A stretch of 64,000 nucleotides of DNA from Microlunatus kandeliicorticis (GCF_014137855.1 NZ_JACGWT010000003.1:62001-126000), one strand, 5' to 3'. Counted from the first letter of the stretch, positions 39,639-50,190 are shown. A program made the numbers and translations. The notes: a model not told the origin generated them from the letters alone.

Positions 39639-41144
39639 TCAGCGGACACCGTCGGCGTTGCCCACGGCCCCCTCGTCGAGGTCGTTCACGGCGGCGGCGA
39701 ACGCGTCCCCGCGTGCGGCGTAGCTGGCGAACATGTCCAGGCTGGCGCAGGCCGGTGCGAGCAGCACCACGTCGCCGGGACGGGCCCGGGACGCGGCTGC
39801 CGCCACGGCCTGGGCCATGGCCCCATCCTCCGGTGCGTCGACGGTGATCACCGGGACCTGCGGCGCGTGTCGGGCCAGCGCCTCGGCGATCAGCGCGCGG
39901 TCCACGCCGAGCAGGACGGCGGCCCGCAGCCGGTCGGCGTGACGGCGGACGAGCTCGTCGAAGCCGACCCCCTTGGCCTGGCCGCCGGCCACCCAGACCA
40001 CCGGGTCGAAGGCGGACAGCGAGGCGTCCGCGGCGTGCGGGTTGGTGGCCTTGGAGTCGTCGACGAACCGCACCCCGGCGAGGGTGCGGACGGTCTCGAT
40101 CCGGTGCCCGGGGACGTCGGCGGCGCGCAGCCCGTCGCGGACCGCGGTGGCCGGCACCCCGAAGCTGCGGGCCAGCGCGGCGGCCGCGAGGGCGTTGGTC
40201 ACGTTGTGCGGGGCGGCCGGGCTGACGTCGGAGACCCTGGCCAGCTCGAGCGCGGAGTCGCGGCGCTGGCTGATGAAGGCCCGGTCGACCAGCAGGTCGT
40301 CGACCACGCCGAGCATGGAGACCGCCGGCACCCCGGCGGTGAAGCCGATCGCCCGGGCGCCCTCCACCACGTCGGCCTCCTCGACCATCCGCTCGGTGGC
40401 GGGGTCGGTGACGTTGTAGACGCAGCTGTGCTCCACCCCGGCGTAGATCCGGGCCTTGTCGGCGGCGTACGCGGCGTAGGCGGCGTCGCGGTCCCCGCCG
40501 GCCGGGTCGTACCACTCCAGGTGGTCGGGCTGCAGGTTGAGCACCACCGCGCTGTGCAGGCTGAGCCGGTCGGCCCAGTGCAGCTGGAAGCTCGACAGCT
40601 CGACCGCGAGCACGTCGTAGCGGGTCTCGGTGTCGAGCACGGTCTCGGTCACCGGCCGGCCGATGTTGCCGACCGCGGCGGTGCTCAGCCCGGCCGCGGT
40701 GAGCATCGAGGCCAGCATCGTGGTGGTGGTGGTCTTGCCGTTGGTCCCGGTGATCCCCAGCCACGCCGGGGCCGGCCGACCGGGGCGGCTGCGGGCCAGC
40801 CGGAAGGCCAGCTCGGGCTCGCTCCACACCGGCACCCGCCGGGCCAGCGCCTGGCTGAGCAGCGGTGAGGTCGGCGGCCAGCCGGTGGTGACCACCAGGT
40901 CGACGCCGTCGGGCAGCGTGGCCGAGCTGCCGGGACCGATCCGGACCTCGGCGCCGAGCACCCCGAGCAGCTCGCCCTTCTCGACATTGGCCTCGCTGGC
41001 CACGTCCTCGAGCACCGTCACCCGGGCGCCGAACTCGATCAGCGCGTCGGCCGCGGCGAACCCGGCGACGCCGACGCCGGCGACCACGGCGTGCAGCCGG
41101 GTCCAGTCCGGGATGAGCTCGCTGATCACCGCACGTGCGTTCAC
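39639..41144 (-). CDS. murD: UDP-N-acetylmuramoylalanine-D-glutamate ligase MurD
   Basis: A 501-residue Mur ligase that adds D-Glu. Visible are the N-terminal nucleotide fold [16 protein letters not shown], the ATP loop [31 protein letters not shown] and the C-terminal [12 protein letters not shown]. The GTG at 41144 overlaps the mraY stop by 4 bp. Confidence 0.97.
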   Translation of the reverse strand: MNARAVISELIPDWTRLHAVVAGVGVAGFAAADALIEFGARVTVLEDVASEANVEKGELLGVLGAEVRIGPGSSATLPDGVDLVVTTGWPPTSPLLSQALARRVPVWSEPELAFRLARSRPGRPAPAWLGITGTNGKTTTTTMLASMLTAAGLSTAAVGNIGRPVTETVLDTETRYDVLAVELSSFQLHWADRLSLHSAVVLNLQPDHLEWYDPAGGDRDAAYAAYAADKARIYAGVEHSCVYNVTDPATERMVEEADVVEGARAIGFTAGVPAVSMLGVVDDLLVDRAFISQRRDSALELARVSDVSPAAPHNVTNALAAAALARSFGVPATAVRDGLRAADVPGHRIETVRTLAGVRFVDDSKATNPHAADASLSAFDPVVWVAGGQAKGVGFDELVRRHADRLRAAVLLGVDRALIAEALARHAPQVPVITVDAPEDGAMAQAVAAAASRARPGDVVLLAPACASLDMFASYAARGDAFAAAVNDLDEGAVGNADGVR

Positions 41145-42229
41145 TGGCTGCCCGTCACCCATTCCGCGTAGAAGAGGCCGAGTCCCCCGGCCACGAAGAG
41201 CCCGGCGATGATCCAGAACCGCATGACGATGGTCACCTGGGCCCAGCCGAGCAGCTCGAAGTGGTGGTGGAACGGCGTCATCTTGAACAGCCGTCTCGGG
41301 GTCCCGGTGATCCGCCTGGTGAGCTTGAAGTAGCTGGTCTGGAGGATGACCGAGCCCACCTCGATCACCAGCAGCCCGCCCAGGATGATCAGCAGCAGCT
41401 CGGTGCGGGTGAAGATCGCCATCCCGGCCAGCCCGCCGCCGAGGCTGAGCGAGCCGGTGTCGCCCATGAAGATCTTCGCCGGCTCGGCGTTCCACCACAG
41501 GAAGCCGAAGCAGGCGCCGGCGAGCGAGATGGCCACCACCGCCAGGTCGTAGGGGTTGCGGACCTCGTAGCACTTCGGCCCGGCCACGTCGGCGAACCCG
41601 CAGTACTGGTTGTACTGCCAGATGTTGACCAGGGTGTAGGCGCCGAAGATCATCACGCAGGCCCCGGCGGCGAGCCCGTCCAGCCCGTCGGTGAGGTTGA
41701 CGCCGTTGCTGGCCGCGGCGATCAGCAGCAGCACCCAGACCACCGCGAGCACCAGCGGCAGGGTCAGCGGGTCGATGTCGCGGAGGAACGAGATGGCCCG
41801 GGACGCCGGGGTGATGCCCCGGTCGTCGGGGAACTGGAAGGACAGCACGGCGAAGATCACCGCGACGATCGACTGGCCGGCGATCTTGGCCTTGCTGCGC
41901 AGCCCGAGCGAACGCTGCTTGCTGATCTTGATGAAGTCGTCGACGAAGCCGACCACGCCGAGCCCGGTGAACAGGAACAGCACCAGCAGTGCGGAGACGG
42001 TCGGCGGGGTCAGGGTGACCAGGTGCGAGACGGTGTAGGCCAGCAGCACCGAGGCGATGATCACCAGCCCGCCCATGGTCGGGGTGCCGCGCTTGGTGTG
42101 GTGACTGGTCGGCCCGTCGTCGCGGATCAGCTGCCCGTAGCCCTTGCGGACCAGCACCCGGATCGCGTACCGGGTGCCGATCAGGGTCCCGAGCAGCGAG
42201 ATGACGCCGGCGAAGACGATCAGCTTCAC
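41141..42229 (-). CDS. mraY: Phospho-MurNAc-pentapeptide transferase MraY
   Basis: A 362-residue integral membrane enzyme with ten predicted helices that makes lipid I from UDP-MurNAc-pentapeptide and undecaprenyl phosphate. Family motifs are GTPTMGGL, the Asp pair in [18 protein letters not shown] and the HHHFELLGW loop near the C-terminus. The GTG at 42229 overlaps the murF stop. Confidence 0.98.
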   Translation of the reverse strand: MKLIVFAGVISLLGTLIGTRYAIRVLVRKGYGQLIRDDGPTSHHTKRGTPTMGGLVIIASVLLAYTVSHLVTLTPPTVSALLVLFLFTGLGVVGFVDDFIKISKQRSLGLRSKAKIAGQSIVAVIFAVLSFQFPDDRGITPASRAISFLRDIDPLTLPLVLAVVWVLLLIAAASNGVNLTDGLDGLAAGACVMIFGAYTLVNIWQYNQYCGFADVAGPKCYEVRNPYDLAVVAISLAGACFGFLWWNAEPAKIFMGDTGSLSLGGGLAGMAIFTRTELLLIILGGLLVIEVGSVILQTSYFKLTRRITGTPRRLFKMTPFHHHFELLGWAQVTIVMRFWIIAGLFVAGGLGLFYAEWVTGSQ

Positions 42230-43692
42230 GCGCTGCTCCCCTGCTCCGGCCCGTCACCCAGCAGCGCGTCGGCGACGGTCTCGAGCCCGATGGCGCGGGA
42301 GGCCTTGACCAGCACCACGTCGGTGCTCGCGACCTCGGCGAGCAGCGCCTCGCGCAGGGCGTCGACCGTGTCGAACACCGCCGTCTCCTCCCCGCCGAGA
42401 CCGGCCGCACGCGCTCCCTCGCGGATCACGTCGGCGTGGTCGCCCACCGTCAGCAGCCGGTCGATCCCGAGCTCGGCGGCCAGCCGCCCGACCGCCGCGT
42501 GCTCGTCGGCGGCGCTGTCCCCGAGCTCGAGCATCTCGCCCAGCACGGCCACGGTACGGGTCGGCTGGCCCGCCGCCCGGCGGGACGCACCGAGACCGGC
42601 CAGGGTGCGCAGCGCCGCGGACATCGAGCCGGGGTTGGCGTTGTAGGCGTCGTTGACCACCAGCAGGCCGTCGGCGCGCCGGTGCGTCTCCATCCGCCAG
42701 CGCGACCGCGGGCCGGCCGCGCTGAGCGCCTCGGCCACCGCCGCGGGTGCGAGCCCGAGCGCGGTGGCGGCGGCCGCGGCGGCGAGCGCGTTGCCGATCT
42801 GGTGGGCCCCGAGCAGCCGCAACCGCACCGGGTGGGTCTCCCCGGTCCCGGAGTCGCGCAGCCCGAAGCTCCAGCAGCCGGCGTCGTCGGCGGTCGGGTC
42901 GACCGCGCTGACCAGCCGAGCGGCGACCCGGAGCGCGGCCGCGTCGGGCTCGGCGTCCGGTTCGAGGAACCCGACCACCGCGGCCCGGGTCCGGGTGTGC
43001 ATCGCCGCGACCAGCGGGTCGCCGAGGTTGAGCACCGCGACGCCGTCACCGGGCACCGCCTCGGCCAGCTCGCCCTTGGCCTGGGCGATCGCCTCGCGGC
43101 TGCCGAACATGCCGAGGTGCGCGAAGCCGACGTTGAGCACCATCCCGACGTCCGGCGGGGTGAGCTCGCAGAGATAGCGGATGTGCCCGATCCCGCGGGC
43201 GCCCATCTCGGAGACCAGGAACCGGGTGTCCGGACCGACCCGGCAGGCGGTCAGCGGGACACCGATCTCGTTGTTGAACGAGGCGACCGGCGCCACCGTG
43301 GGCGCCTGCGTCTCGAGCACCTGGGCCAGTAGGTCCTTGGTCGAGGTCTTCCCCTGTGAGCCGGTGATCCCGGTGACCCGCAGCCCTTGCGGGCGGGCCA
43401 GGTCGACCGCGAGCCGGCCGACCCGGCCGAGCGCCTGCTGGGCGTCCGGCACCACCAGGCAGCGGACGCCCGGCACCGGCCGGGTGGTCAGCGCAGCGAC
43501 CGCACCGGCCTGCGCCGCGCGCGCGACGAAGTCGTGCCCGTCGACGTGCTCGCCGGGCAGCGCCACGAACAGCGAGCCCGGCTGCGCCTGCCGGCTGTCG
43601 ACCACCACCGAGGTCACCTCGGCGTCAGGGCCGGCACCGGTGAGCTCGGCACCGACCGTCTCGGCCAGCCGGCCGAGCCCGACGGCGATCAC
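42226..43692 (-). CDS. murF: UDP-MurNAc-tripeptide-D-Ala-D-Ala ligase MurF
   Basis: A 488-residue Mur ligase completing the pentapeptide stem. The ATP loop is [14 protein letters not shown], with [29 protein letters not shown] and [12 protein letters not shown] typical of MurF. The start is GTG 43692, overlapping the murE stop by 4 bp. An in-frame upstream extension would read through murE. Confidence 0.97.
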   Translation of the reverse strand: MIAVGLGRLAETVGAELTGAGPDAEVTSVVVDSRQAQPGSLFVALPGEHVDGHDFVARAAQAGAVAALTTRPVPGVRCLVVPDAQQALGRVGRLAVDLARPQGLRVTGITGSQGKTSTKDLLAQVLETQAPTVAPVASFNNEIGVPLTACRVGPDTRFLVSEMGARGIGHIRYLCELTPPDVGMVLNVGFAHLGMFGSREAIAQAKGELAEAVPGDGVAVLNLGDPLVAAMHTRTRAAVVGFLEPDAEPDAAALRVAARLVSAVDPTADDAGCWSFGLRDSGTGETHPVRLRLLGAHQIGNALAAAAAATALGLAPAAVAEALSAAGPRSRWRMETHRRADGLLVVNDAYNANPGSMSAALRTLAGLGASRRAAGQPTRTVAVLGEMLELGDSAADEHAAVGRLAAELGIDRLLTVGDHADVIREGARAAGLGGEETAVFDTVDALREALLAEVASTDVVLVKASRAIGLETVADALLGDGPEQGSSA

Positions 43693-45392
43693 CGGGACCC
43701 TCGGGCGGTCGGAACCGGCGCTGCTTCGCTCGGGACCGCCGGTTCGTCGGCCAGCTCGGCCCACAGCTCGGCGACCACCGCCGCGTCGTCGAACGGGTGC
43801 ACCACGCCGGCGACCTCCTGCCCCTGTTCGTGTCCCTTGCCGAGCACGGCGACCACCGCGCCCGACGTCCGCGCCCGGCGCAGCGCCAGCGCCAGCGCGG
43901 AGCGCCGGTCACCGCCGTCGACCACCTCGGTCGCCGCGCCGGTGCGGGCCAGCTCGTCGCGGGCACCGGCCAGGGTGGCGGCCCGGATCGCCGCCGGTTC
44001 CTCGCCGCGCGGGTTGTCGTCGGTGATCACCACCAGGTCGGCACCGCGGACGGCCGCCGCGCCCATCGATCCGCGCTTGGCCGGATCGCGGTCGCCGCCG
44101 CAGCCGACCACGCAGACCACCGGACGCCCGTGCGCCCGCGGGGCGAGCGCCGCCAGGGCCGAGGCGACCGCCTGCGGGGTGTGGGCGAAGTCGACGTAGA
44201 CCTGCGGCGTGCGCGCGTCGGGGTGGTCCGCGAGCGGCACCGGCTGCATCCGTCCGGGGACGGTCACCGCGCCGATCCCGGCGATCGCGCGGTCGCGGTC
44301 GAAGGCCGGCCCGGGCCCCGGGGCAGCGTCGGCGGTCAGCAGGTCGACGGCGGCCAGCGCGCTGACCGCGTTGTGCGCGTTGTGGTCGCCGGGCAGCTTC
44401 AGGTCCATCCGGACCGTCCCGGCCGGGGTGCCGACGGTGAGCCGGGTGACCGGCCCGTCGGCGTCGAGCTCGAGCAGCCGGTAGTCCGCCGCGGTCCCGT
44501 CGGCGGTGCCGGTGGTGACGACGGCGAGCCCCTCGGCCCGCGCCTGCGCGACCAGCGCGGGGCCGCGCGGGTCGTCGAGGTTGATCACCGCCCGGCGCGC
44601 CCGGGCGGCGGTGAACAGCGACGCCTTGGCCGCGAAATAGGCCTCGAGGGTGCCGTGGAAGTCGAGGTGGTCGCGACCGAAGTTGGTGAACACGGCGACG
44701 TCGAAGACCACCGCGTCGGCGCGGCCGAGTGCCAGCGCGTGCGAGGACACCTCCATCGTCACCGCCTGCGCGCCCGCCTCGCGGAGGGCGGCGAACAGCC
44801 CCTGCAGCTCGGCCGACTCCGGGGTGGTGACGGTGGTCCGGGGGCCGTCGAGCGGACGGTCGTCGATCCGGTAGCCGAGGGTGCCGATCAGCCCGGTGTG
44901 CCAGCCGCCGGCCCGCAGCCCGCCGTCGACCAGGAAGCTGGTGGTCGTCTTGCCGTTGGTCCCGGTGATCCCGACCGTGCGGAGGGCCCGGGCCGGGCGG
45001 TCGTAGACCTCCGCGGCCAGCCCGGCCATCAGCGCCCGGGGCCGGTCGACCACCACCACCGGGACGTCGGGGCCGAGGCTGCCGTCCCCCTCGAGCAGGG
45101 CGGCGCCGGCGGCGTCGGTGAGCACCGCGACCGCACCGGCCCGGACCGCCTGGGCGGCGAACCGGGCGCCGTGGGTCCGGTCGCCGGGGAGGGCCAGGTA
45201 GAGGTCGCCGGGTCCGGCCAGCCGCGAGTCCGAGGCCACACCGGTCACCGCCGGCAGCGGGCCGCGGCGCGGCCGGTCGTCGGCGAGGGCCCCGTCCGCG
45301 GCGAGCGCGGTCGCCAGGGCGTCGGCGAGCGGGACGGGACGACCGCGGTGCGGGCGGTGCGGGTTGCCCTGCCCTCCTGGTACGGCCGTCAC
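43689..45392 (-). CDS. murE: UDP-MurNAc-L-Ala-D-Glu-diaminopimelate ligase MurE
   Basis: A 567-residue Mur ligase adding the third stem residue. The ATP loop is [14 protein letters not shown], with TTPESAELQ and NFGRDHLDFHG following. The specificity loop reads TDDNPRGEEP: DNPR is the diaminopimelate-type motif, so the wall should contain DAP rather than lysine (meso or LL cannot be told). The start is GTG 45392, 82 bp after the ftsI stop. Confidence 0.97.
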   Translation of the reverse strand: MTAVPGGQGNPHRPHRGRPVPLADALATALAADGALADDRPRRGPLPAVTGVASDSRLAGPGDLYLALPGDRTHGARFAAQAVRAGAVAVLTDAAGAALLEGDGSLGPDVPVVVVDRPRALMAGLAAEVYDRPARALRTVGITGTNGKTTTSFLVDGGLRAGGWHTGLIGTLGYRIDDRPLDGPRTTVTTPESAELQGLFAALREAGAQAVTMEVSSHALALGRADAVVFDVAVFTNFGRDHLDFHGTLEAYFAAKASLFTAARARRAVINLDDPRGPALVAQARAEGLAVVTTGTADGTAADYRLLELDADGPVTRLTVGTPAGTVRMDLKLPGDHNAHNAVSALAAVDLLTADAAPGPGPAFDRDRAIAGIGAVTVPGRMQPVPLADHPDARTPQVYVDFAHTPQAVASALAALAPRAHGRPVVCVVGCGGDRDPAKRGSMGAAAVRGADLVVITDDNPRGEEPAAIRAATLAGARDELARTGAATEVVDGGDRRSALALALRRARTSGAVVAVLGKGHEQGQEVAGVVHPFDDAAVVAELWAELADEPAVPSEAAPVPTARGSR

Positions 45393-45474
45393 GACACCAG
45401 ACCGTACCGAGTCCGGACCACCGGTGCCCGGTGGCCGCGCGGGGCGCGGCCGCTCGGTCGCCCCATCGCCCGGG

Positions 45475-47640
45475 TCACCAGGTCAGCGGGAGCGTGTACT
45501 GGGCGGCCTGGTCGGCGAAGTCCTTCTGGTCCGGCTCGACCCCGTACCGCGGCAGCGCGAACTGCATGATGTCGTTCGCCACCGGGGCGGCGTTGCCGGT
45601 GCCCGTCGGGTTGCCCTGGCGCGGGTTGTTGATCACCACGTAGGTGAGGATGCTCGGGTCGTTCAGCGGCGCGAAGTTCACGTAGCTGGTGACGTAGCCG
45701 CGGTAGCAGCCGCACTTCGGGTCGGCCCGCTGAGCGGTGCCGGTCTTGCCGCCGGTCTGGTAGTGGTCCATCGACAGGCTCGAGCGGCTCTTGATCCCGT
45801 AGACCACGGCCTGCATCAGCCCGCGGACCTCGGCCGAGGTCTGGGCCGAGACCACCCGACGCGGAGCCGGCCGGTTGAGGTCGGCCGGGGTGCCGTCCGG
45901 GCTGGTGGCCGAGGCCACCACGGTCGGCGCGTGGTAGATCCCGCCGTTGATGATGCCGGCGATCGCGGCCGCCTCCTGGACCCCGGTGACGCTGAGTCCC
46001 TGGCCGAAGGCGATCTGGTCGCGGCTGTAGTCCGGCATCGAGGCCGGCGGGACGGTCCCCGAGGCCTCGGCCGGGAGCTCGATCCCGGTGGGCTGCCCCA
46101 GCCCGAAGCTGGACAGGTAGTTCACCAGGGTCGCCTTGGGCAGCTGCCGGGTCAGCAGCAGCATCCCGATGTTCGAGGAGTGGGCGACGATGCCGCGCAT
46201 CCGGTAGTCGACCGTGCCGTGGTCCTCGACGTCCTTGATCAGCCCGCCGCCGGAGGCGACCCGGTTGGGCACCACGACCTTGGTGTCCGGGTTGGCGGTG
46301 CCGGAGTCGATCAGCGCGGCCGAGGTGAGGATCTTCTCCACCGAGCCCGGTTCGTAGGTCTCCTGGACCGCGCGGTTGCCGCGGTCGGCCGGGTCCGAGG
46401 CCCCCGGGTCGGAGGCGTCGTAGGACGGGGCGTTGGCCAGCGCGAGGATCTGCCCGGTGCGGACGTCCATGGTGATCGCGAAGCCGTAGTCGGCCTTGAG
46501 CTTGCTGACCTGGGCGGCCAGCCGCTGCTCGGCCACCCACTGCAGCTCGGAGTCGATGGAGAGCTGGTAGCTGACGCCGTTCTGCGCCGGGGTCACCACG
46601 CTGGTGCCGAGCGGGATCTTCGAGCCGTCGGGTGCGGACTCGTAGGACTCCTTGCCCTCGACGCCGGCCAGCTGCTTGTTGCGGGCGTACTCGAACCCGG
46701 CCACGCCGTCGTTGTCGCCGCCGACGAAGCCGACGATCCCCGCGCCGACCGCGCCGGCCGGGTAGGTGCGGATCGGGTCGCTCTCGCGGAAGACGCCGTA
46801 GTAGCCGGCGGTCGACAGGTCCTGCGCGATCTGGGTGTAGACCGCGGCCGGCACCTTCTTGGCCACGTAGGCGAACCGGGTGTTCGGCTTGGTCAGCGCC
46901 GCCACCGTCTGTCCCGGGTCCTGGTCGACGTAGCGGTCGATGATCGCCGCGATCGCCTGGGCGTTCTTGCTGGTCAGGGTGGGGTCGGCGGTGATGTCGA
47001 CCGCGGGCTCGGTGGAGGCCAGCACCACCCCGTTGCGGTCGGTGATCTCACCCCGGGCGGGCAGTAGGGCCAGCGTGCGGGTCAGCTGCTCGGTCGAGGC
47101 GGCGGCGTAGGCCGAGGAGTCGAAGCCCTGCAGCTGGAGCAGCCGGCCGGCGCACAGCGAGACCGCCATGGCGATGACCAGCAGACCGATCCGGAGCCGG
47201 CGGGTCGACGACCCGAGCGGGATCCGCAGCGTGCGGCGCCGTCGGACCGGGGGCCGGCGCCCTCCCTCGGGCAGCCCGAGCCAGGAACCGAGCCGGGTGC
47301 TGCCGGCCGCGGTCGCGCCGGGCCGGGCCGACGGGCGACCTTGGGCCGGACGCCGCTGCGCGGGGCGCGGCTGGGCGGAACGGGACTGGCTGGTCCGGGA
47401 CTGGCTGGTCCGGGACTGGGCGGTCCGGGACTGGGCGGTCCGGGACTGGGCGGTGCGGGACTGGCCGGCGCGGGACTGGGCCGGGCGCGGCTGGCCGGAG
47501 CGGGGTGCCGCCGGTCGGGGCTCCCGGTCCGACCGCGGGTGGACGCCCTGCGGAGCACGAGCGCGCGAAGCCGCGGAACCGGTCGTGCGCGACCGGGTCG
47601 GACGCGGCGGGTCGGGCGGGGTGCGGCGGTCAGCGGGCAT
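45475..47640 (-). CDS. ftsI: Septal peptidoglycan transpeptidase FtsI (PBP3) with extended repeat-bearing N-terminal tail
   Basis: A 721-residue class B penicillin-binding protein. A 150-residue cytoplasmic tail, rich in Arg/Gln/Ser/Pro and carrying AQSRT units at ~50-100, precedes one membrane helix (151-168). Then come the pedestal domain and the transpeptidase with SxxK in EPGSVEKILT, SxN in AHSSNIGML and KTG in YQTGGKTGTAQ. It cross-links septal peptidoglycan with FtsW. Typical actinobacterial tails are much shorter. It starts 4 bp after the ftsL stop. Confidence 0.96.
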   Translation of the reverse strand: MPADRRTPPDPPRPTRSRTTGSAASRARAPQGVHPRSDREPRPAAPRSGQPRPAQSRAGQSRTAQSRTAQSRTAQSRTSQSRTSQSRSAQPRPAQRRPAQGRPSARPGATAAGSTRLGSWLGLPEGGRRPPVRRRRTLRIPLGSSTRRLRIGLLVIAMAVSLCAGRLLQLQGFDSSAYAAASTEQLTRTLALLPARGEITDRNGVVLASTEPAVDITADPTLTSKNAQAIAAIIDRYVDQDPGQTVAALTKPNTRFAYVAKKVPAAVYTQIAQDLSTAGYYGVFRESDPIRTYPAGAVGAGIVGFVGGDNDGVAGFEYARNKQLAGVEGKESYESAPDGSKIPLGTSVVTPAQNGVSYQLSIDSELQWVAEQRLAAQVSKLKADYGFAITMDVRTGQILALANAPSYDASDPGASDPADRGNRAVQETYEPGSVEKILTSAALIDSGTANPDTKVVVPNRVASGGGLIKDVEDHGTVDYRMRGIVAHSSNIGMLLLTRQLPKATLVNYLSSFGLGQPTGIELPAEASGTVPPASMPDYSRDQIAFGQGLSVTGVQEAAAIAGIINGGIYHAPTVVASATSPDGTPADLNRPAPRRVVSAQTSAEVRGLMQAVVYGIKSRSSLSMDHYQTGGKTGTAQRADPKCGCYRGYVTSYVNFAPLNDPSILTYVVINNPRQGNPTGTGNAAPVANDIMQFALPRYGVEPDQKDFADQAAQYTLPLTW
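47340..47490. repeat. 15-bp tandem repeats inside ftsI encoding AQSRT units
   Basis: On the + strand GGACTGGGCGGTCCG-type units recur every 15 bp, five to seven times with small changes (GGCT for GGGC). The step of 15 keeps the frame, giving the Gln-Ser-Arg-Thr-Ala repeats of the FtsI tail. Copy number can vary without breaking the gene. Confidence 0.85.
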
Positions 47641-47644
47641 CGGG

Positions 47645-48286
47645 TCAGTTCCGTCCGTTCTGGGCCGTGCTGGCGTTCTGGCCCTTCTGGTTCGTGCTCT
47701 TCCCGTTCTTCTGCGACGACTGCTTCGCCTTGGCCTGCTGCGCCTTGGCCTGGGCGGCGGCCTCGGCCGCAGCCTGCTTGGCCGCCGCCTCCTTGGCGGC
47801 CTGGGCGGCGGCCGCCTTGGCCGCGGCGGCCTTCGCCTCGGCCTGCAGCTGCTCGGGCGTCTTGACGATCTGGGTGGGCTCCTCGTTGCCCTGGACGACG
47901 TCCGGGTAGCCGATGATCTTGCCGTCGCTGGTGCGGATGAACGCAGGGTAGGGGTCGGCCCGCATCCCCAGCGCCGAGGCGCGCCGGGCGAGTTCCTGAG
48001 GAGCCTCGACCTGCTGGAGCTGCCGGGAGAGCGAGGCCTGCTCGTAGGTGAGCACGGTGGCCTGGTTGTTGAGCTTCTGGGCCTGGACGGCCTGGTTCTG
48101 CAGCGTGGTGTTGAGCATCAGCAGCCCCGCCATGCCGAGCCCGAAGATCACGATCAGCACCAGCACGAACGGGGTCCGCGCCATCCGCTGGCGGCGCCGC
48201 GGGACGGCCCGCAGCCGGCGGCGCGGCTGTTCGTCGGCGACCTCGTCGGACCAGTCGGGGGTCTCGGCTTCCCACACGGCGCTCAT
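47645..48286 (-). CDS. ftsL: Cell division protein FtsL with long Ala/Lys/Gln helical tail
   Basis: A 213-residue bitopic protein: a basic cytoplasmic part, a membrane helix (39-57, PFVLVLIVIFGLGMAGLLML), a short coiled coil (NQAVQAQKLNNQATVLTYEQ) and the FtsL/DivIC-like PQELARRASALGM segment. Residues ~150-213 add an Ala/Lys/Gln-rich stretch (AKAAAAKAAAAQAAKEAAAK) outside the membrane, not found in compact FtsL. FtsL works with FtsQ and DivIC to activate FtsWI. The position between rsmH and ftsI settles the identity. The start ATG 48286 has GAGGAG upstream. Confidence 0.88.
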   Translation of the reverse strand: MSAVWEAETPDWSDEVADEQPRRRLRAVPRRRQRMARTPFVLVLIVIFGLGMAGLLMLNTTLQNQAVQAQKLNNQATVLTYEQASLSRQLQQVEAPQELARRASALGMRADPYPAFIRTSDGKIIGYPDVVQGNEEPTQIVKTPEQLQAEAKAAAAKAAAAQAAKEAAAKQAAAEAAAQAKAQQAKAKQSSQKNGKSTNQKGQNASTAQNGRN

Positions 48287-48377
48287 CGGTTCTCCTCGGG
48301 CCTGCTGGTCGGGGGTGTGCTGGTCGGGGTCGTGCGGGTCGGGCTCAGGCGGGTCGGACTCACGCGCGTCGGGGCGG

Positions 48378-49469
48378 TCATGCCGCCTCGGCGATCCGGA
48401 CGGCGGCACGGAGCCGGGCGGAGGCGGCGCGCGGGTTGCGGCCGGCCTCGGTGGCGTCCGGCCGTTCGGCGCCACGGGTCAGCAGTTCGAGCTGCGGCCG
48501 GAGCTCGGGCGGCACCACCGGCAGGTCCCGCGGGGCCCGGTCGGTCGCGCCGTCCCGGAACGTCTGCTTGACCAACCGGTCCTCCAGCGAGTGGTAGGCC
48601 AGCACGGCGATCCGGCCGCCGACCGCGAGCGCGGTGACCGCGTCGGGCAGCACTCGGGCCAGGGCGTCCAGCTCGCGGTTCACCTCGATCCGCAGCGCCT
48701 GGAAGGTCCGCTTGGCGGGGTGTCCGCCGGTGTGCCGGGCCGCGGCCGGGATCGCGGCGGCGATCACCTCGACCAGGCGTCCGGAGGTGGTGAAGGGACG
48801 GCTGGCGCGCTCGGCGACGATCCGGCGGGCGATCCGGTCGGCGAACCGCTCCTCGCCGTAGCGGCTGAGGATGCGGCGCAGCTTGGCGGCGTCGTAGCTG
48901 TTGACCACCTCGGCCGCGGTGATCCCCTGCGTGCCGTCCATCCGCATGTCGAGCGGGGCGTCGGTGGCGTAGGCGAACCCGCGCTCGGTGCGGTCGATCT
49001 GCAGCGAGGACAGCCCGAGGTCGAGCAGCACGGCCTGCACCCGGCGGACGCCGAGCCGGTCGAGGACGTCGGCCAGCTCGTCGTAGACCGCGTGGACCAG
49101 GGTGACCCGGTCCTCGAAGCGGGAGAGCCGGCGGCCGGCCAGGTCGAGGGCCTGCGGGTCGCGGTCGATGCCGATCAGCCGGGCCTCGGGACAGGCCTCG
49201 AGCAGGGCCTCGGCGTGACCGCCGAGGCCGAGGGTGCCGTCCACCACGGTGAACCGGGACGCTTCCCCGGACGCCTCCCCGGACGCCGGGCGGGTGTGTC
49301 GGTCGGGCTGGGGGTGCAACGCCGGGGCCAGCAGGGCGACGATCCGCTCGACCATCACCGGCACGTGCACCGGCTCCCCGGAGGGAGCGGGCGCCGGCCG
49401 GTCGGGCACGGGCGGGGTGGGAGGTACGGACGCGTCCGTCACCGGTTCCCCTGTCGCGGCATCTGTCAT
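48378..49469 (-). CDS. rsmH: 16S rRNA (cytosine-1402-N4)-methyltransferase RsmH (MraW)
   Basis: A 363-residue SAM enzyme. After a Pro-rich N-terminal ~34 residues the fold begins [14 protein letters not shown]; the SAM motifs are [16 protein letters not shown] and [11 protein letters not shown]; later blocks are [24 protein letters not shown] and [15 protein letters not shown]. It methylates the ribosomal P site. An in-frame Ser/Gly-rich insert (residues ~53-71, GEASGEAS) follows the first helix. Confidence 0.97.
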   Translation of the reverse strand: MTDAATGEPVTDASVPPTPPVPDRPAPAPSGEPVHVPVMVERIVALLAPALHPQPDRHTRPASGEASGEASRFTVVDGTLGLGGHAEALLEACPEARLIGIDRDPQALDLAGRRLSRFEDRVTLVHAVYDELADVLDRLGVRRVQAVLLDLGLSSLQIDRTERGFAYATDAPLDMRMDGTQGITAAEVVNSYDAAKLRRILSRYGEERFADRIARRIVAERASRPFTTSGRLVEVIAAAIPAAARHTGGHPAKRTFQALRIEVNRELDALARVLPDAVTALAVGGRIAVLAYHSLEDRLVKQTFRDGATDRAPRDLPVVPPELRPQLELLTRGAERPDATEAGRNPRAASARLRAAVRIAEAA

Positions 49470-49578
49470 CCCGGGCTGTCGTTTCGCGGCGCTGCCCCCG
49501 CAGCCTGACCTGCGAGCCTCGCGTCATCCCCCCGACGGGTCACGCGGAGCTCTGCGGCGGCAGCCGGTGCGGCTCGTG

Positions 49579-49670
49579 CCCCGAGGTTTCAGCCCGAGAC
49601 CCTGGATGGCCCACCTGGCACCGGGGAAGGTGCGCCAGGGAGACCGGGTCTCGGGGCTGAAGCCCCGGGA
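49579..49670. repeat. Long imperfect palindrome between mraZ and rsmH
   Basis: The outer arms GGTTTCAGCCCGAGACCC (about 49586-49603) and GGGTCTCGGGGCTGAAGCC (about 49646-49664) pair with one bulge and extend into CCCCGAG/CCCCGGG. A second, inner palindrome (CCTGGCACC / GGTGCGCCAGG) fills the loop. This is a folded element rather than a simple terminator and resembles REP-type palindromes. Confidence 0.7.
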
Positions 49671-49727
49671 CACGGGCCGCGCCCGTCTGGCTGTCGCCAG
49701 CTCCCGGGCCTGTGCCGCCCCCACGGA

Positions 49728-50156
49728 TCACAGGCCCGGGAAGACCTCTTCGTTCATCTCGGCGAAGGCCGATTCCTGCTCGGCGGAGTAGGCCTCCCAC
49801 GCGGCGGCGTCCCAGACCTCGACCCGGTTGATGGCCCCGACCACGACGCACTCCCCGGTCAGGCCCGCGTAGTTCCGCAGCTGCGGCGGAATGGTGATGC
49901 GGCCCTGCTTGTCCGGTTTCTCGTTCGAGGCCCCGGCCGCCAGCATCCGCTGGAAGTCCCGGACCTGCTTGACGCTGGTCGGTGCACTGCTCATGGACTT
50001 GGTCATCTCGACGAACGTCGCCTCGGGGTAGATCGCCAGACACCGGTCCTGGGCCCGGGTGATGACCAACCCCTCGGCGAGCTCCTCGCGAAACTTCGCC
50101 GGCAGGAAGAACCGCCCCTTCTCGTCGATCTTGGGGGTGTGGGTTCCGAGGAACAC
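49728..50156 (-). CDS. mraZ: Transcriptional regulator MraZ
   Basis: A 142-residue protein with two SpoVT/AbrB-like swapped-hairpin domains ([21 protein letters not shown] and [20 protein letters not shown]). MraZ forms a ring that binds repeated boxes upstream of its own gene and controls the dcw cluster. Starting at GTG 50156 gives [11 protein letters not shown], matching the mycobacterial MFLGTYTPKLD start, with GGAGG five bases upstream. The GTG two codons earlier overlaps that ribosome site. Confidence 0.95.
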   Translation of the reverse strand: MFLGTHTPKIDEKGRFFLPAKFREELAEGLVITRAQDRCLAIYPEATFVEMTKSMSSAPTSVKQVRDFQRMLAAGASNEKPDKQGRITIPPQLRNYAGLTGECVVVGAINRVEVWDAAAWEAYSAEQESAFAEMNEEVFPGL

Positions 50157-50190
50157 GCCCACCTCCAGGCTCCACGATCGGACCGATCTC

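Noticed and set aside
41145-42410. Upstream extension of murD across mraY
   Set aside because: It is an out-of-frame reading of mraY; murD starts at GTG 41144 overlapping the mraY stop.
49524-49724. Small minus-strand gene between rsmH and mraZ
   Set aside because: The frame is made by the nested palindrome and has no ribosome site or recognisable product.
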